14,588 nucleotides of DNA from CAZFAT01 sp964517075 (lineage in GTDB: Bacteria > Acidobacteriota > Vicinamibacteria > Vicinamibacterales > SCN-69-37): positions 1-14,588 of the forward strand of contig CAZFAT010000191.1 in NCBI GenBank assembly GCA_964517075.1. The letters run 5' to 3'. How positions within the stretch are numbered: the stretch's first letter is position 1; each line of letters opens with the position of its first letter. Made by a program: the position numbers and the translations under genes. Below the pieces are notes generated by a model, which was not told the DNA's origin, did no database searches, and was given only the letters and a program-made list of their open reading frames with translations. Shown here one piece after another: positions 1-7,156 of this stretch.

Positions 1-1
1 T

Positions 2-1687
2 CAGCACCCCGAGAACGACCGCTTCGTCATGTCCAAAGGGCATGCCGCGCCGCTGCTGTACGCGGCCTGGGCCGCGACGGGCGCCTTTCCGCGCGACGAG
101 GTCCTGACGTTGCGCCGCCTGGATTCCGATCTCGAAGGGCATCCGACGCCGCGCCTGCCCTTTGTCGACGTCGCCACGGGATCGCTCGGCCAGGGGTTGG
201 CGGCTGGCGTCGGCATGGCACTCAACGCGAGGCGCATCGGGTCCGACTACCGGACGTACGTGCTGCTCGGCGACGGCGAAACCGCGGAAGGCTCCGTATG
301 GGAGGCCGCCGAGGTCGCGTCGGCCCAGCAGCTCGATAACCTGTGCGGCATCACGGACGTCAACGCGCTCGGGCAGAGTCGCACGACGCAGTGGCGGCAC
401 GACCTCGGCGCCATTGCGGGCCGTTATCGCGCGTGTGGCTGGCACGCGGTCACCATTGACGGACACGACATGTCCGCCGTGCTGGCCGCGCTGGCCGAGG
501 CGCGGTCCACGCGCGGCCGACCGACGATGCTGGTGGCCCGGACCCAGAAGGGCAAGGGCGTGAAGCACGTCGAGGGGAAGGACAACTGGCACGGCAAGGC
601 GATGAAGCGCGACGAAGCCGACCGCGCCATTGCCGAACTGGAAGCGCAACAGGTCCGGACCTCCGATCCGGCGCCCGTCATTCCGCGGCCGGCCCGACGC
701 AAGGTGGAGGGCGCGCTGCCCGATTTCGTGACGGCCACTCCGGCGCCGTCCTATGCGGCAGGCGATCAGGTGGCGACGCGCGAGGCGTTCGGTTCGGCGC
801 TGCTGGCGCTCGGCGGTGTCGATCCGCGCGTGGTCGCGCTGGACGCCGACGTGAAGAATTCGACGTTCAGCGAGCGATTCGAGAAGGTCTACCCCGAGCG
901 GTTCTATCAGATGTTCATTGCCGAGCAGGCGATGATCGGCGTGGCGATGGGGCTCGCCAGCCGCGGGGCCATTCCGTTCCCGTCGACCTTTGCGTGTTTC
1001 CTCGAACGGGCGGCGGACTTCGTCCGGATGGCCGGCATCTCGAACCTGGGCCTGAAGCTCGCCGGATCGCACGCGGGCGTCTCGATCGGCGAGGACGGCC
1101 CGTCGCAGATGGCCCTCGAGGATCTCGCGATGTTCCGCGGTGTGCCCACCTGCACGGTGTTCTATCCGTGCGACGCGGTCAGCATGGAGCGGCTCATGGC
1201 GCTCGCGGCGGCCACGCCGGGCATGGTCTACCTGCGCACCAGCCGGCCCAAGACGCCGGTCATCTACCAGCCCTCGGATACGTTCAGTGTCGGCGGGTCC
1301 AAGGTTCTGCGGCAGAGCGGTGGCGATGCCGTCACGGTCGTGGGCGCCGGCGTGACGGTCTTCGAGGCCTTGAAGGCCCACGACACCCTGGCGGCCGAGC
1401 GCATCGCGATTCGCGTCATCGACGCGTACTCGGTTCAGCCGATCGATCGCGACACGCTCGTGACGGCCGGCCGGTCGACATCCGGGCGCGTGATCACCGT
1501 CGAGGATCACTACGCGCATGGCGGCCTGGGTGACGCCGTCAGCGAGGCCGTCTGGGACCAGGGGTTCCGCGTCCAGCGGCTGGCCGTGCGCGAGATTCCT
1601 CGCAGCGGTCCGCCCGACGTGCTCCTCGATCGCTACGGCATCTCGGCCCGCGCCATCGCCGACGCCGTCCGCGCGTTCGTACGGTGA
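2..1687 (+). CDS. tkt: Transketolase, animal-type single-chain form (5' partial)
   Basis: Transketolase is a thiamine-diphosphate enzyme that moves two-carbon ketol units between sugar phosphates in the non-oxidative pentose phosphate pathway. The frame is already open at base 2 and reads into a SKGHAAP motif, so about 60-70 N-terminal residues lie outside the window. An internal ATG at 29 is not the true start. In residues counted from base 2, the ThDP/metal signature is GDGE (90-93) followed by a DVN-LGQS segment. The pyrimidine domain begins near 255, with the catalytic Glu at 308 in IAEQAM. The stretch SIGEDGPSQMALEDLAMF and the C-terminal VEDHY/GGLG motif are almost the same as in vertebrate transketolase. 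Active-site histidines in SKGH, EGHP and NWHGK are retained. The short 'animal/archaeal' length (about 620 aa when complete) separates it from the longer TktA class. The gene runs convergent to the minus operon, with a palindrome cluster between them. Confidence 0.96.
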   Translation, partial: QHPENDRFVMSKGHAAPLLYAAWAATGAFPRDEVLTLRRLDSDLEGHPTPRLPFVDVATGSLGQGLAAGVGMALNARRIGSDYRTYVLLGDGETAEGSVWEAAEVASAQQLDNLCGITDVNALGQSRTTQWRHDLGAIAGRYRACGWHAVTIDGHDMSAVLAALAEARSTRGRPTMLVARTQKGKGVKHVEGKDNWHGKAMKRDEADRAIAELEAQQVRTSDPAPVIPRPARRKVEGALPDFVTATPAPSYAAGDQVATREAFGSALLALGGVDPRVVALDADVKNSTFSERFEKVYPERFYQMFIAEQAMIGVAMGLASRGAIPFPSTFACFLERAADFVRMAGISNLGLKLAGSHAGVSIGEDGPSQMALEDLAMFRGVPTCTVFYPCDAVSMERLMALAAATPGMVYLRTSRPKTPVIYQPSDTFSVGGSKVLRQSGGDAVTVVGAGVTVFEALKAHDTLAAERIAIRVIDAYSVQPIDRDTLVTAGRSTSGRVITVEDHYAHGGLGDAVSEAVWDQGFRVQRLAVREIPRSGPPDVLLDRYGISARAIADAVRAFVR

Positions 1688-1700
1688 ATCGGCAACGGAG

Positions 1701-1772
1701 GTGCGGACCTTCCGCCTTCGCTGAAGCTTCGGCGGACCACCGGAGCCTTGGGGGCGGTGGTCAGGTCCGCAC
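1701..1772. repeat. Three-way-junction palindromic element (REP-like)
   Basis: A perfect 10-bp inverted repeat closes the element: GTGCGGACCT (1701-1710) with AGGTCCGCAC (1763-1772). Inside are two further hairpins. TCCGCC (1711-1716) pairs with GGCGGA (1731-1736) around a GAAGCTTC palindrome. GACCACCG (1735-1742) pairs with CGGTGGTC (1755-1762). The arms abut with no unpaired bases except a 2-nt overlap at 1735-1736, so the whole unit folds as a three-way junction or cruciform. It sits in the 87-bp gap between convergent genes, the usual place for REP/BIME-like elements. It may act as a bidirectional terminator or mRNA 3' stabiliser, although no T-tract is visible. The pairing is seen directly; repeat-family membership is inferred. 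Confidence 0.7.
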
Positions 1773-1774
1773 GA

Positions 1775-2131
1775 TCACGGACGGCCGACCTGACGGTCGG
1801 CCGCTCCATCGCCGCCAGGACGGCGCTCGATCGACAGGAACAGCGGCGCGACGCCCATCAGTGACAGGAACCCGAGCGTGAACCGGCCGGGGCGGTTGAC
1901 GACGACGAACTCGACGTGCTCGTCGGGCGCGGTCGTGAAGCGCACGCGCTTCCAGACGAGCGTGTTGTGCGCGTGCAGCACGTGGTCGCCCGCCCTCACG
2001 TCGCGGCTGATCGTGTCGCCGAACATCAGGTTCGTGCGCTCACCGTCGTCCAGGCGCACGACGACCTGCCGCTGGCCGACGTCGGTCTGGCTGGTGCGGC
2101 TGACGGTGACGCGCGACGTGGTCGCCTCCAT
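1775..2131 (-). CDS. Small beta-rich protein of unknown function with C-terminal hydrophobic segment
   Basis: I do not recognise a named family. The 118-residue product has alternating polar and hydrophobic strands in its first 80 residues, and a turn of the type RAGDHVLHAHNTLVWKRV that resembles small PEGA-like or Ig-like beta folds. A hydrophobic stretch near residues 83-101 (LGFLSLMGVAPLFLSI) could be a membrane anchor; there is no N-terminal signal peptide. The ATG overlaps the nadE stop in a TGATG arrangement (1 nt shared), so translation is probably coupled and this is the last gene of the operon. The final 12 or so residues (GGDGAADRQVGRP) are encoded by the palindrome at 1782-1803. 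The natural C-terminus may therefore have been overwritten by a repeat. Coding status is supported by the operon fit and the organised hydrophobic pattern. Confidence 0.75.
   Translation of the reverse strand: MEATTSRVTVSRTSQTDVGQRQVVVRLDDGERTNLMFGDTISRDVRAGDHVLHAHNTLVWKRVRFTTAPDEHVEFVVVNRPGRFTLGFLSLMGVAPLFLSIERRPGGDGAADRQVGRP
1782..1803. repeat. Hairpin palindrome, 9-bp stem with TGAC loop
   Basis: CGGCCGACC (1782-1790) and GGTCGGCCG (1795-1803) form a perfect 9-bp stem around a 4-nt TGAC loop. The octamer GACCTGAC (1787-1794) is the reverse complement of GTCAGGTC at 1760-1767 in the neighbouring three-way element, which suggests both belong to one palindrome family. It lies inside the 3' end of the minus-strand gene ending at 1775 and encodes part of its tail. 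It could also end the operon transcript, but no T-tract follows. Confidence 0.6.
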
Positions 2132-2880
2132 CAGACCGGCCCGACCGGCGGGAGCGCGCGCTTGTGATCGGACGCGCGCCGGAGCCGGTCGATCCGGGCC
2201 GCGGTGGCGGCCTCCACGGCGCCGGGCCCGTCCCGAAGGTACCGCTCCAGCGCGTCATAGGTGAAGCCCATTTCGGCCTCGTCGGTCTGGCCCATCCAGA
2301 GACCGGCCGTGGGCGGCCGATCGATGATTGTCTGGGGCACGCCCAGGTCGCGGGCGAGGGTCCGCACCTCGCTCTTCAGGAGCCCGCCAATCGGCAGCAG
2401 ATCGACGCCGCCGTCGCCGTACTTCGTGTAGTAGCCGAGCGTGACCTCGCTCAGATTGCCCGTCCCCGCCACCAGGTAGTTCAGCGAATTCGCGATGTAG
2501 TACAGCGCCGTCATCCGCAGCCTCGGCTTGATGTTCGCGTCGGGCAGCTGCTGTTTGATGTCGACGGGGCCGGGCTGTGGTGTCAGCCCTTTCGTGGCCT
2601 TGAGCAGCGCCGCGGAGAGGGCGTCGAAGGTGCTGTCGAGATCCACCCGGACAACCGGAATGCCAATCGCCGCGGCGATTTGTCGCGCGTAGGCTTCATC
2701 ATCGGAGTGGCTGTAGCAGGGCAGTAGCACGCCCAGGGCGTGCTGAGGCGCCGCTTTCTGGCAGAGGCACGCCACCACGGCCGAGTCCACGCCGCCGCTG
2801 AGGCCCACGACAAACCCGCGCGCACCCGCCGACGCGCATCGCGTCTGGAGCCAGCCGGCGATGCGTTCTGCTCTCGTCAC
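2131..2880 (-). CDS. nadE: NH3-dependent NAD+ synthetase
   Basis: This enzyme catalyses the last step of NAD biosynthesis: ATP-dependent amidation of deamido-NAD (nicotinic acid adenine dinucleotide) in the cytosol. The 249 residues match the short, ammonia-using class; there is no glutaminase (nitrilase) domain. The ATP-pyrophosphatase P-loop is LSGGVDS at residues 27-33. Other family motifs follow in order: NIKPRLRM, the deamido-NAD site GTGNLSE, the GYYTKYGDGGVD block, the LLKSEVR helix, DRPPTAGLW, and the C-terminal HKR-LPP. The start is GTG at 2880: the upstream gene's TAG (2892-2890) is in the same frame only three codons earlier, so no earlier start is possible. No clear Shine-Dalgarno is visible, and translation probably depends on the upstream gene 9 nt away. 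Its stop overlaps the next ATG. Confidence 0.96.
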   Translation of the reverse strand: MTRAERIAGWLQTRCASAGARGFVVGLSGGVDSAVVACLCQKAAPQHALGVLLPCYSHSDDEAYARQIAAAIGIPVVRVDLDSTFDALSAALLKATKGLTPQPGPVDIKQQLPDANIKPRLRMTALYYIANSLNYLVAGTGNLSEVTLGYYTKYGDGGVDLLPIGGLLKSEVRTLARDLGVPQTIIDRPPTAGLWMGQTDEAEMGFTYDALERYLRDGPGAVEAATAARIDRLRRASDHKRALPPVGPV

Positions 2881-2889
2881 AGGCTGATT

Positions 2890-3933
2890 CTATCCGTCAC
2901 GATTGATGGATTCGACCGCTGGCGAATCCGGCCAGGTGGGTTCCGGTACAGCGGTGTAGTGGGCGTGGGCCAGTTCCTGCTGGAAGAAGACGACTTCCGA
3001 CCCCATGAACGCCAGCTTTGCCGCGATGCGGGCCATGATGTAGAGCTGGCCGGCCGCGAAGGCGATCCACGCCTCCCAGGTGGCGCGGGGATCGACCAGC
3101 AGCCAGGCGGCTGCGAGCCCCAGCACCACGCCCAGATTCACCAGGTACAGTCCTGCCACGCGCCAGAGGCGGCGGCGGACGAAGCGAAGGGCGGCGCTGA
3201 GCGCGCCCAGCATGCTTCGCCGGTCTTCCACCACGGTGCGGACCTTCGCGAAGTCGGCGATCACGGTCACGGCCGCGAGCGTCGCCAGCAACACCAAATA
3301 CAGCGTCGCCCGTAGCAGCAGAGCCGTGGATTCGCTCGTGAGATCCCGCGTCCAACGGTTCCACAGCGTTTCGAACAGCAGGGGATGCAGCCAGCGGAAG
3401 ATGGCCCAGTAGCAGACGCCGATGACCAGGGCCAGGCGGACGAATCGGACGAAATACGCGCCGCAGGCCGAGAAGAAGGCCGCCGTGCGAATGGGCCGCG
3501 CGCGCGCCAGGCGATCCAGAATCCCTCCGGAGAGGAACACCCACAGCGCCACATAGACAGCCGCGGCGGTCGCCACCAGCGGGTGGGGCGCGATGCCGTC
3601 GAGGATGCCGCTGACCGTGGCGATGGTGCCACCGAACCCCAGGATTTCGTGGGTGACCGACGTCGCCAGCCCGCGCGCCTGCGCGGCGAACTCGCCGGCC
3701 CAGTGCACGTCCCATCCCTCCAGCAGGCGGTCGGCCACCATGCTGGAGCCGAGATGCGCGGCCAGCGCGGCATTCACGGCCATGGCCGGAGGCACCGCCG
3801 CCGCCACCGTCATCACGGCGATCCCTGAGGTCATCGCCGGCGCCGCCAGCATCCGCCGCCAGCCTTCGCCGAAGGCGCCCCCGACCGTCGCGCGCGGCCG
3901 GGCCGCAGGGTACGGGCTACGCGACGAAGGCAT
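2890..3933 (-). CDS. Integral membrane protein of unknown function, about six hydrophobic segments
   Basis: The 347-residue product has hydrophobic segments near residues 33-58, 118-137, 165-183, 203-227, 256-281 and 288-316, so it is an inner-membrane protein. A soluble loop (about 60-100) lies between the first two segments. The most distinctive part is the cytoplasmic-type loop at 227-250, DFAKVRTVVEDRRS followed by an Arg-rich helix. A similar D-A-KVR-V-EDRR pattern occurs in bacterial multi-pass proteins that are usually annotated only as membrane protein; I cannot assign a function. The ATG at 3933 lies inside the end of the upstream peptidase gene (17-nt overlap), indicating tight coupling. 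nadE follows after 9 nt. There is no Shine-Dalgarno, consistent with reinitiation. A partner role for the exported peptidase is possible from context only. Confidence 0.85.
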   Translation of the reverse strand: MPSSRSPYPAARPRATVGGAFGEGWRRMLAAPAMTSGIAVMTVAAAVPPAMAVNAALAAHLGSSMVADRLLEGWDVHWAGEFAAQARGLATSVTHEILGFGGTIATVSGILDGIAPHPLVATAAAVYVALWVFLSGGILDRLARARPIRTAAFFSACGAYFVRFVRLALVIGVCYWAIFRWLHPLLFETLWNRWTRDLTSESTALLLRATLYLVLLATLAAVTVIADFAKVRTVVEDRRSMLGALSAALRFVRRRLWRVAGLYLVNLGVVLGLAAAWLLVDPRATWEAWIAFAAGQLYIMARIAAKLAFMGSEVVFFQQELAHAHYTAVPEPTWPDSPAVESINRDG

Positions 3934-5884
3934 AGGTGAGCAGCACGTTCTGCAGCCAGATCAGCCAGCGGAGCGTCCAGTGCCGGGCGGCGTCAGCGCC
4001 GAGTGGCTTGGCCGTCCAGGTGTTGTTGGTCATGTTGAGGTCGAGGAGCAGCACCCGCGCTGGGTCGACTTCGACCGTCGCCACGCGTGCCCCCCGACGG
4101 TACCGGAACGCCCGCCATTCCGCCTGCCCGTCCCATCGCTCGGTCACATCAGCGCCATCGGCGAAGCTCACCTTGACGTCAACGGGAAAGATGCCAGAGC
4201 CCAGACGCCGCACGACGACCGTTGAGTCCACCGCCCCGTTGTCGGTCGCCTGATCCGTGACCTGTTCGACGCTGTAGTCGAAGGTAGTCGCGCTCTGATG
4301 CACCGCGTCGACGAACCACCTGAGATCGCGACCGCTGACGTCGCTGGCGGTTGCGAAGAATTCGTCAGGTGTCGGATGCCGGAAGGCACTCTTGGAGAAG
4401 TGGGCCGCGAGCACCCGCTGCATGGTTTCCCAACCGAGCAGGCGTTCCAGCGTGGCCAGCCACAGCGCGGTCTTGGTGTAGGTCGTGACCGCGGCGGTGC
4501 CTGGCCAGTACTGCCAGGTAGGCGTCGACGGTCGATCCCACGCTGGAGCGCGACGGTACAGGTTCAACCGGTTGCCATGCACGTCGCGCGACCACGCGAC
4601 ATCCGCGTACGCCCACGGAACCACGCCGCCGAAATAACGTTCCACGATGAGAAACCGGTCCGGGAAGGCTTCCTGCATGACCCGCGCCGTCGCGTAGGTG
4701 GTGAGGCCTTCGTCCATCCAGGCGTGGTCGAACTCGTTCGTCGCGACGACGCCGTACCAGAACTGATGGCCGGCCTCGTGAATCGTCACTTCTTCCGGCT
4801 GCGCGCCGCGCCACGGTGCGAACCGGCGGGTGCCCGCCGTGAAGAGCGTCGGGTACTCCATGCCGCCGGCGCCGCCACCCTGGGCGGCGGCATTGACGAT
4901 GGTGACGGGATCGACAATGGTCAGGTGATCGTACGGATAGGCGCCGAACCACTCGCCGAAATAGCGGAGCGTCGCACGCGTCGCCTCGAAGTGCCGATCC
5001 GCCTGCCTGGCGTGTTCGGGCTGGAGGAGCAGCCGCATGTCGACTGCCGGGAGCCCCGGTTCCTCGAAGCGCTGCCGTCGCTCCAGATAGTCGGGGCTCG
5101 TCGTCCACGCGAAGTCGTGTACGTCATGCGCGAGGTAGCGGTGCGTGGTGAGCGTGCCCGCCGAATTGTGCGTCTGATCCTGCTCTCGTCCGGTGGCGCC
5201 CACGATCCAGCCGCGCGGGACGGTCAGGCGCACGTCGTACACCCCGTAGTCCGCGAAGAACTCGGTGGCTGCGTGAAACTGCCGGCAGTTCCAGCCGGAG
5301 TCCTCGAGGACGCCGATCTTCGGGAACCATTGGGCGATGAAGAAGAAATCACCCAGGGCGCCCGTCCGTGCGTAGGTGCGGGGCACCCGCGCCGTCCACC
5401 CGAGATCGACCTCCAGCGACTCGCCCGGCTGCACCGGGCGGTCCAGCGCGACTGCCAGCACCGTCTGGTCAGAGGCATTGCCGTCATCAGGTGCGATGTA
5501 CCGGGCGCGAGGCAGCAGATCCTGACGGCCGGCGGCCCCGGCGATCGCCAGCGAGGTGAGATCGATCGATGCGCGGTCCTCGTCGGGCCGCCCGGCAAGC
5601 GTCCGGTCGCGGCCGAGCGCCTGCTCGCGCAGCCAGGATGACGACGGGTGCCGCCACGCATTCCAGTACATGTGGAAGCGCAGCTCGGTGGCCGGCACGT
5701 TGGCGATGTTGCGCCAGGTCAGCCGGCCGCGTCCCAGGATCAGCCGGTTGACGGGGTCGAGCGTGGCCTCGAGCGTGTAGCTGGCATTGCGGGGAGAGCG
5801 GCGGGGCGCCTCCTGCCTGGCGACCACTCCCTGGGAGAGCGTGAGCATCACCAGGGCAGCCCACAGGCCCCGCAGAGACCGCAT
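3917..5884 (-). CDS. Exported M1-family (gluzincin) zinc metallopeptidase
   Basis: The protein is 655 residues with a signal peptide at 1-23 (MRSLRG, then hydrophobic LWAALVMLTL). An N-terminal beta-sandwich domain with a DPVNRLILGRGRLTW-type opening precedes the thermolysin-like catalytic domain. The zinc site is HEAGH at 369-373 with the third ligand Glu392 in WMDEGLTTY, giving the M1 spacing HExxH-x18-E. The substrate-side GGMEYP (Met342, Glu343) replaces the classical GAMEN. Tyr469 in TYTKTALW is in the usual place of the transition-state Tyr. M1 enzymes are mostly aminopeptidases; the GGMEYP variant and signal peptide suggest an exported peptide-degrading enzyme, exact specificity unknown. 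The frame stays open upstream to about 7096, but that part lies antisense to the DapB-like gene; the ATG at 5884 gives the signal peptide. It is the first gene of a four-gene operon. Confidence 0.93.
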   Translation of the reverse strand: MRSLRGLWAALVMLTLSQGVVARQEAPRRSPRNASYTLEATLDPVNRLILGRGRLTWRNIANVPATELRFHMYWNAWRHPSSSWLREQALGRDRTLAGRPDEDRASIDLTSLAIAGAAGRQDLLPRARYIAPDDGNASDQTVLAVALDRPVQPGESLEVDLGWTARVPRTYARTGALGDFFFIAQWFPKIGVLEDSGWNCRQFHAATEFFADYGVYDVRLTVPRGWIVGATGREQDQTHNSAGTLTTHRYLAHDVHDFAWTTSPDYLERRQRFEEPGLPAVDMRLLLQPEHARQADRHFEATRATLRYFGEWFGAYPYDHLTIVDPVTIVNAAAQGGGAGGMEYPTLFTAGTRRFAPWRGAQPEEVTIHEAGHQFWYGVVATNEFDHAWMDEGLTTYATARVMQEAFPDRFLIVERYFGGVVPWAYADVAWSRDVHGNRLNLYRRAPAWDRPSTPTWQYWPGTAAVTTYTKTALWLATLERLLGWETMQRVLAAHFSKSAFRHPTPDEFFATASDVSGRDLRWFVDAVHQSATTFDYSVEQVTDQATDNGAVDSTVVVRRLGSGIFPVDVKVSFADGADVTERWDGQAEWRAFRYRRGARVATVEVDPARVLLLDLNMTNNTWTAKPLGADAARHWTLRWLIWLQNVLLTYAFVA

Positions 5885-5892
5885 GGACGGCA

Positions 5893-5898
5893 ATCCTA
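5893..5898 (-). promoter_or_regulatory. Candidate -10 box for the peptidase-nadE operon
   Basis: Read on the minus strand, TAGGAT lies 8 nt before the ATG at 5884. Transcription would begin about 2 nt upstream of the ATG, giving a nearly leaderless message. No Shine-Dalgarno is visible between box and ATG, and the -35 region is unconvincing. This is inference from one hexamer in the 60-bp divergent intergenic region. Confidence 0.35.
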
Positions 5899-5920
5899 CA
5901 TGGAACCCGATTTCCCCGAC

Positions 5921-5939
5921 TAGAATTGTCGGCCTGGAG
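5921..5939 (+). promoter_or_regulatory. Candidate -10 box and ribosome-binding site for the DapB-like gene
   Basis: TAGAAT at 5921-5926 is a good -10 match, predicting a start of transcription near 5933. GGAG at 5936-5939 is the only Shine-Dalgarno candidate. It leaves a 5-nt spacer before the GTG at 5945, but overlaps the alternative GTG at 5939, so the later GTG is preferred as the start codon. The -35 region is weak. Confidence 0.4.
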
Positions 5940-5944
5940 TGCGC

Positions 5945-6943
5945 GTGCCTATCAAAGTCCTGCATGTCGGTATCGGGCCCATCGGCGCTGGCGTCGTCCG
6001 CCAGGTGGCTGCCCGTCGCGGTTTTACGATCGTCGGTGCTGTCGACGTCGATCCCGCCAAGGCCGGCCGGGATCTGGGCGAGGTGTGTGACGTCGGCCGG
6101 AAGCTGCGGGTGAAGGTCACTGACGACCTGGCGAAGACCATCAAGGCTGTCCGTCCCGACATCGCCGTGCTGTGCACCAGTTCGTCGTTGAAGAAGGTGG
6201 TTCCTGAGTTCGAAGCGGTGCTGAAGCTCAAGGTGCCCATTGTCTCGACGACCGAGGAACTGGTGTATCCGGTCAAGAGCAACGCGGCGGCCGCCCGCCG
6301 CATCGACGCGCTGGCCAAGCGCAGCCGCGTGGCCGTGCTCGGGACAGGCGTCAATCCGGGATTCCTCATGGACGCGCTGCCGCTCGCCCTGACCGCGGTG
6401 TGCCAGCGCGTGACGGCGATCGAGATCGATCGCGTGCAGGATGCTCGCGTCCGGCGGCTGCCGTTCCAGTTGAAGATCGGCGCCGGCCTGACCCGCGAGG
6501 AGTTCATGGCGCGGGTGAAGGATCAGACCGTGCGGCACGTCGGGTTGGCCGAGTCCATCACGATGATTGCCGACGCGCTCGGCTGGAAACTCGATCGCGT
6601 GACGGACGACGTGCATCCGAAGATGGCCGACCAGGCTGTCTCGAGCGACGTGGTCTCGGTCGCGGCCGGCCGTGTGTGCGGCCTGACTCAGGATGGTGTG
6701 GGATATCGCCGCGGGCAGCCGGTCATCAAGCTGCACATGGAAGCGTATCTGGGTGCGCCGGAGGCGTACGACGCGGTGCGCGTGTTCGGCGATCCCCCGC
6801 TCTCGATGAAGCTGGCCGGCGGCGTCCACGGCGACATCGCAACTGCGTCGATCGTCGTCAATTCCATCCCCAAAGTCTTGCAGGCGCAGCCAGGCCTGCG
6901 CACCATGCGCGACGTCGCGTTGCCGTCGTTCTTTCCGGGGTAG
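5945..6943 (+). CDS. DapB-fold NAD(P)-dependent oxidoreductase (2,4-diaminopentanoate dehydrogenase-like)
   Basis: The product is 332 residues and opens with a Rossmann dinucleotide motif, VGIGPIG, at residues 8-14, then VDVDPAKAGRDLGEV, as in dihydrodipicolinate reductase-type enzymes. Further family-like blocks are CTSSSLKKV, STTEELVYP and GTGVNPGFLMDALP. The length (about 330) and C-terminal half differ from true DapB (about 270) and look like the 2,4-diaminopentanoate dehydrogenase/amine dehydrogenase branch, which acts on small diamino or amino acids. I therefore do not call it dapB; the substrate is unknown. The start is GTG at 5945, chosen because GGAG sits 5 nt upstream; GTG at 5939 would add two residues. 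It is divergent from the peptidase operon with about 60 bp between starts, so the two may share regulation. It stands alone on this strand: 213 bp follow before the next gene. Confidence 0.85.
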   Translation: MPIKVLHVGIGPIGAGVVRQVAARRGFTIVGAVDVDPAKAGRDLGEVCDVGRKLRVKVTDDLAKTIKAVRPDIAVLCTSSSLKKVVPEFEAVLKLKVPIVSTTEELVYPVKSNAAAARRIDALAKRSRVAVLGTGVNPGFLMDALPLALTAVCQRVTAIEIDRVQDARVRRLPFQLKIGAGLTREEFMARVKDQTVRHVGLAESITMIADALGWKLDRVTDDVHPKMADQAVSSDVVSVAAGRVCGLTQDGVGYRRGQPVIKLHMEAYLGAPEAYDAVRVFGDPPLSMKLAGGVHGDIATASIVVNSIPKVLQAQPGLRTMRDVALPSFFPG

Positions 6944-7156
6944 AGGAGACAGAGAGGCCGGCCTTATCAGATCCTGGCGCCGCCCAGCACACCGGGGATC
7001 CGAGACACGGTGCTCGAGCAGGCGGAAGTCCTGTCGGAGCTGTGGGTGGCGTAGGCTCCAGGCCCCCGCGCCGGCCACCTGACCGAAACCAGACACTCAC
7101 CCCACCGTTCTCCGACGTCGCAGATGCGCCTGACTCCTCTATGATCGCCGCCGGCG
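6944..7156. other. Intergenic region, no gene supported
   Basis: The 213 bp between the DapB-like gene and the histidine kinase gene hold no convincing gene. The frame of the upstream gene stays open past its TAG for 36 codons to a second TAG at 7052-7054, without a start or a recognised motif. A weak inverted repeat, GGTGGC (7045-7050) with GCCACC (7074-7079), could be a terminator remnant, but has a long loop and no T-tract. The kinase promoter candidate is at the right end. Confidence 0.5.
7140..7145 (+). promoter_or_regulatory. Candidate -10 box for the histidine kinase gene
   Basis: TATGAT ends 11 nt before the ATG at 7157, so transcription is predicted near 7152 with a leader of about 5 nt. 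There is no purine-rich Shine-Dalgarno before the ATG, which fits near-leaderless translation. No clear -35 box is seen. Confidence 0.4.

Noticed and set aside
3235..3247. 13-nt match (GGTGCGGACCTTC) to the left arm of the 1701-1772 palindrome
   Set aside because: No partner arm nearby and it lies in a coding region; a 13-mer match is expected by chance in a window of this size and composition.
4298..5641. Long plus-strand open frame antisense to the M1 peptidase
   Set aside because: Typical GC-rich codon-position shadow: Arg/Gly/Pro/Val-rich, no motif, and the opposite strand encodes an intact metallopeptidase.
6944..7054. 36 in-frame open codons after the DapB-like stop, ending at a second TAG, as a readthrough extension or small gene
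   Set aside because: No start with a ribosome-binding site, no motif recognised, and such a length is expected by chance in GC-rich DNA.
5885..7096. Long minus-strand extension of the M1 peptidase frame upstream of 5884
   Set aside because: It runs antisense to the well-supported DapB-like gene and its translation is Arg/His/Asp-rich with no motif; ATG 5884 gives a proper signal peptide.
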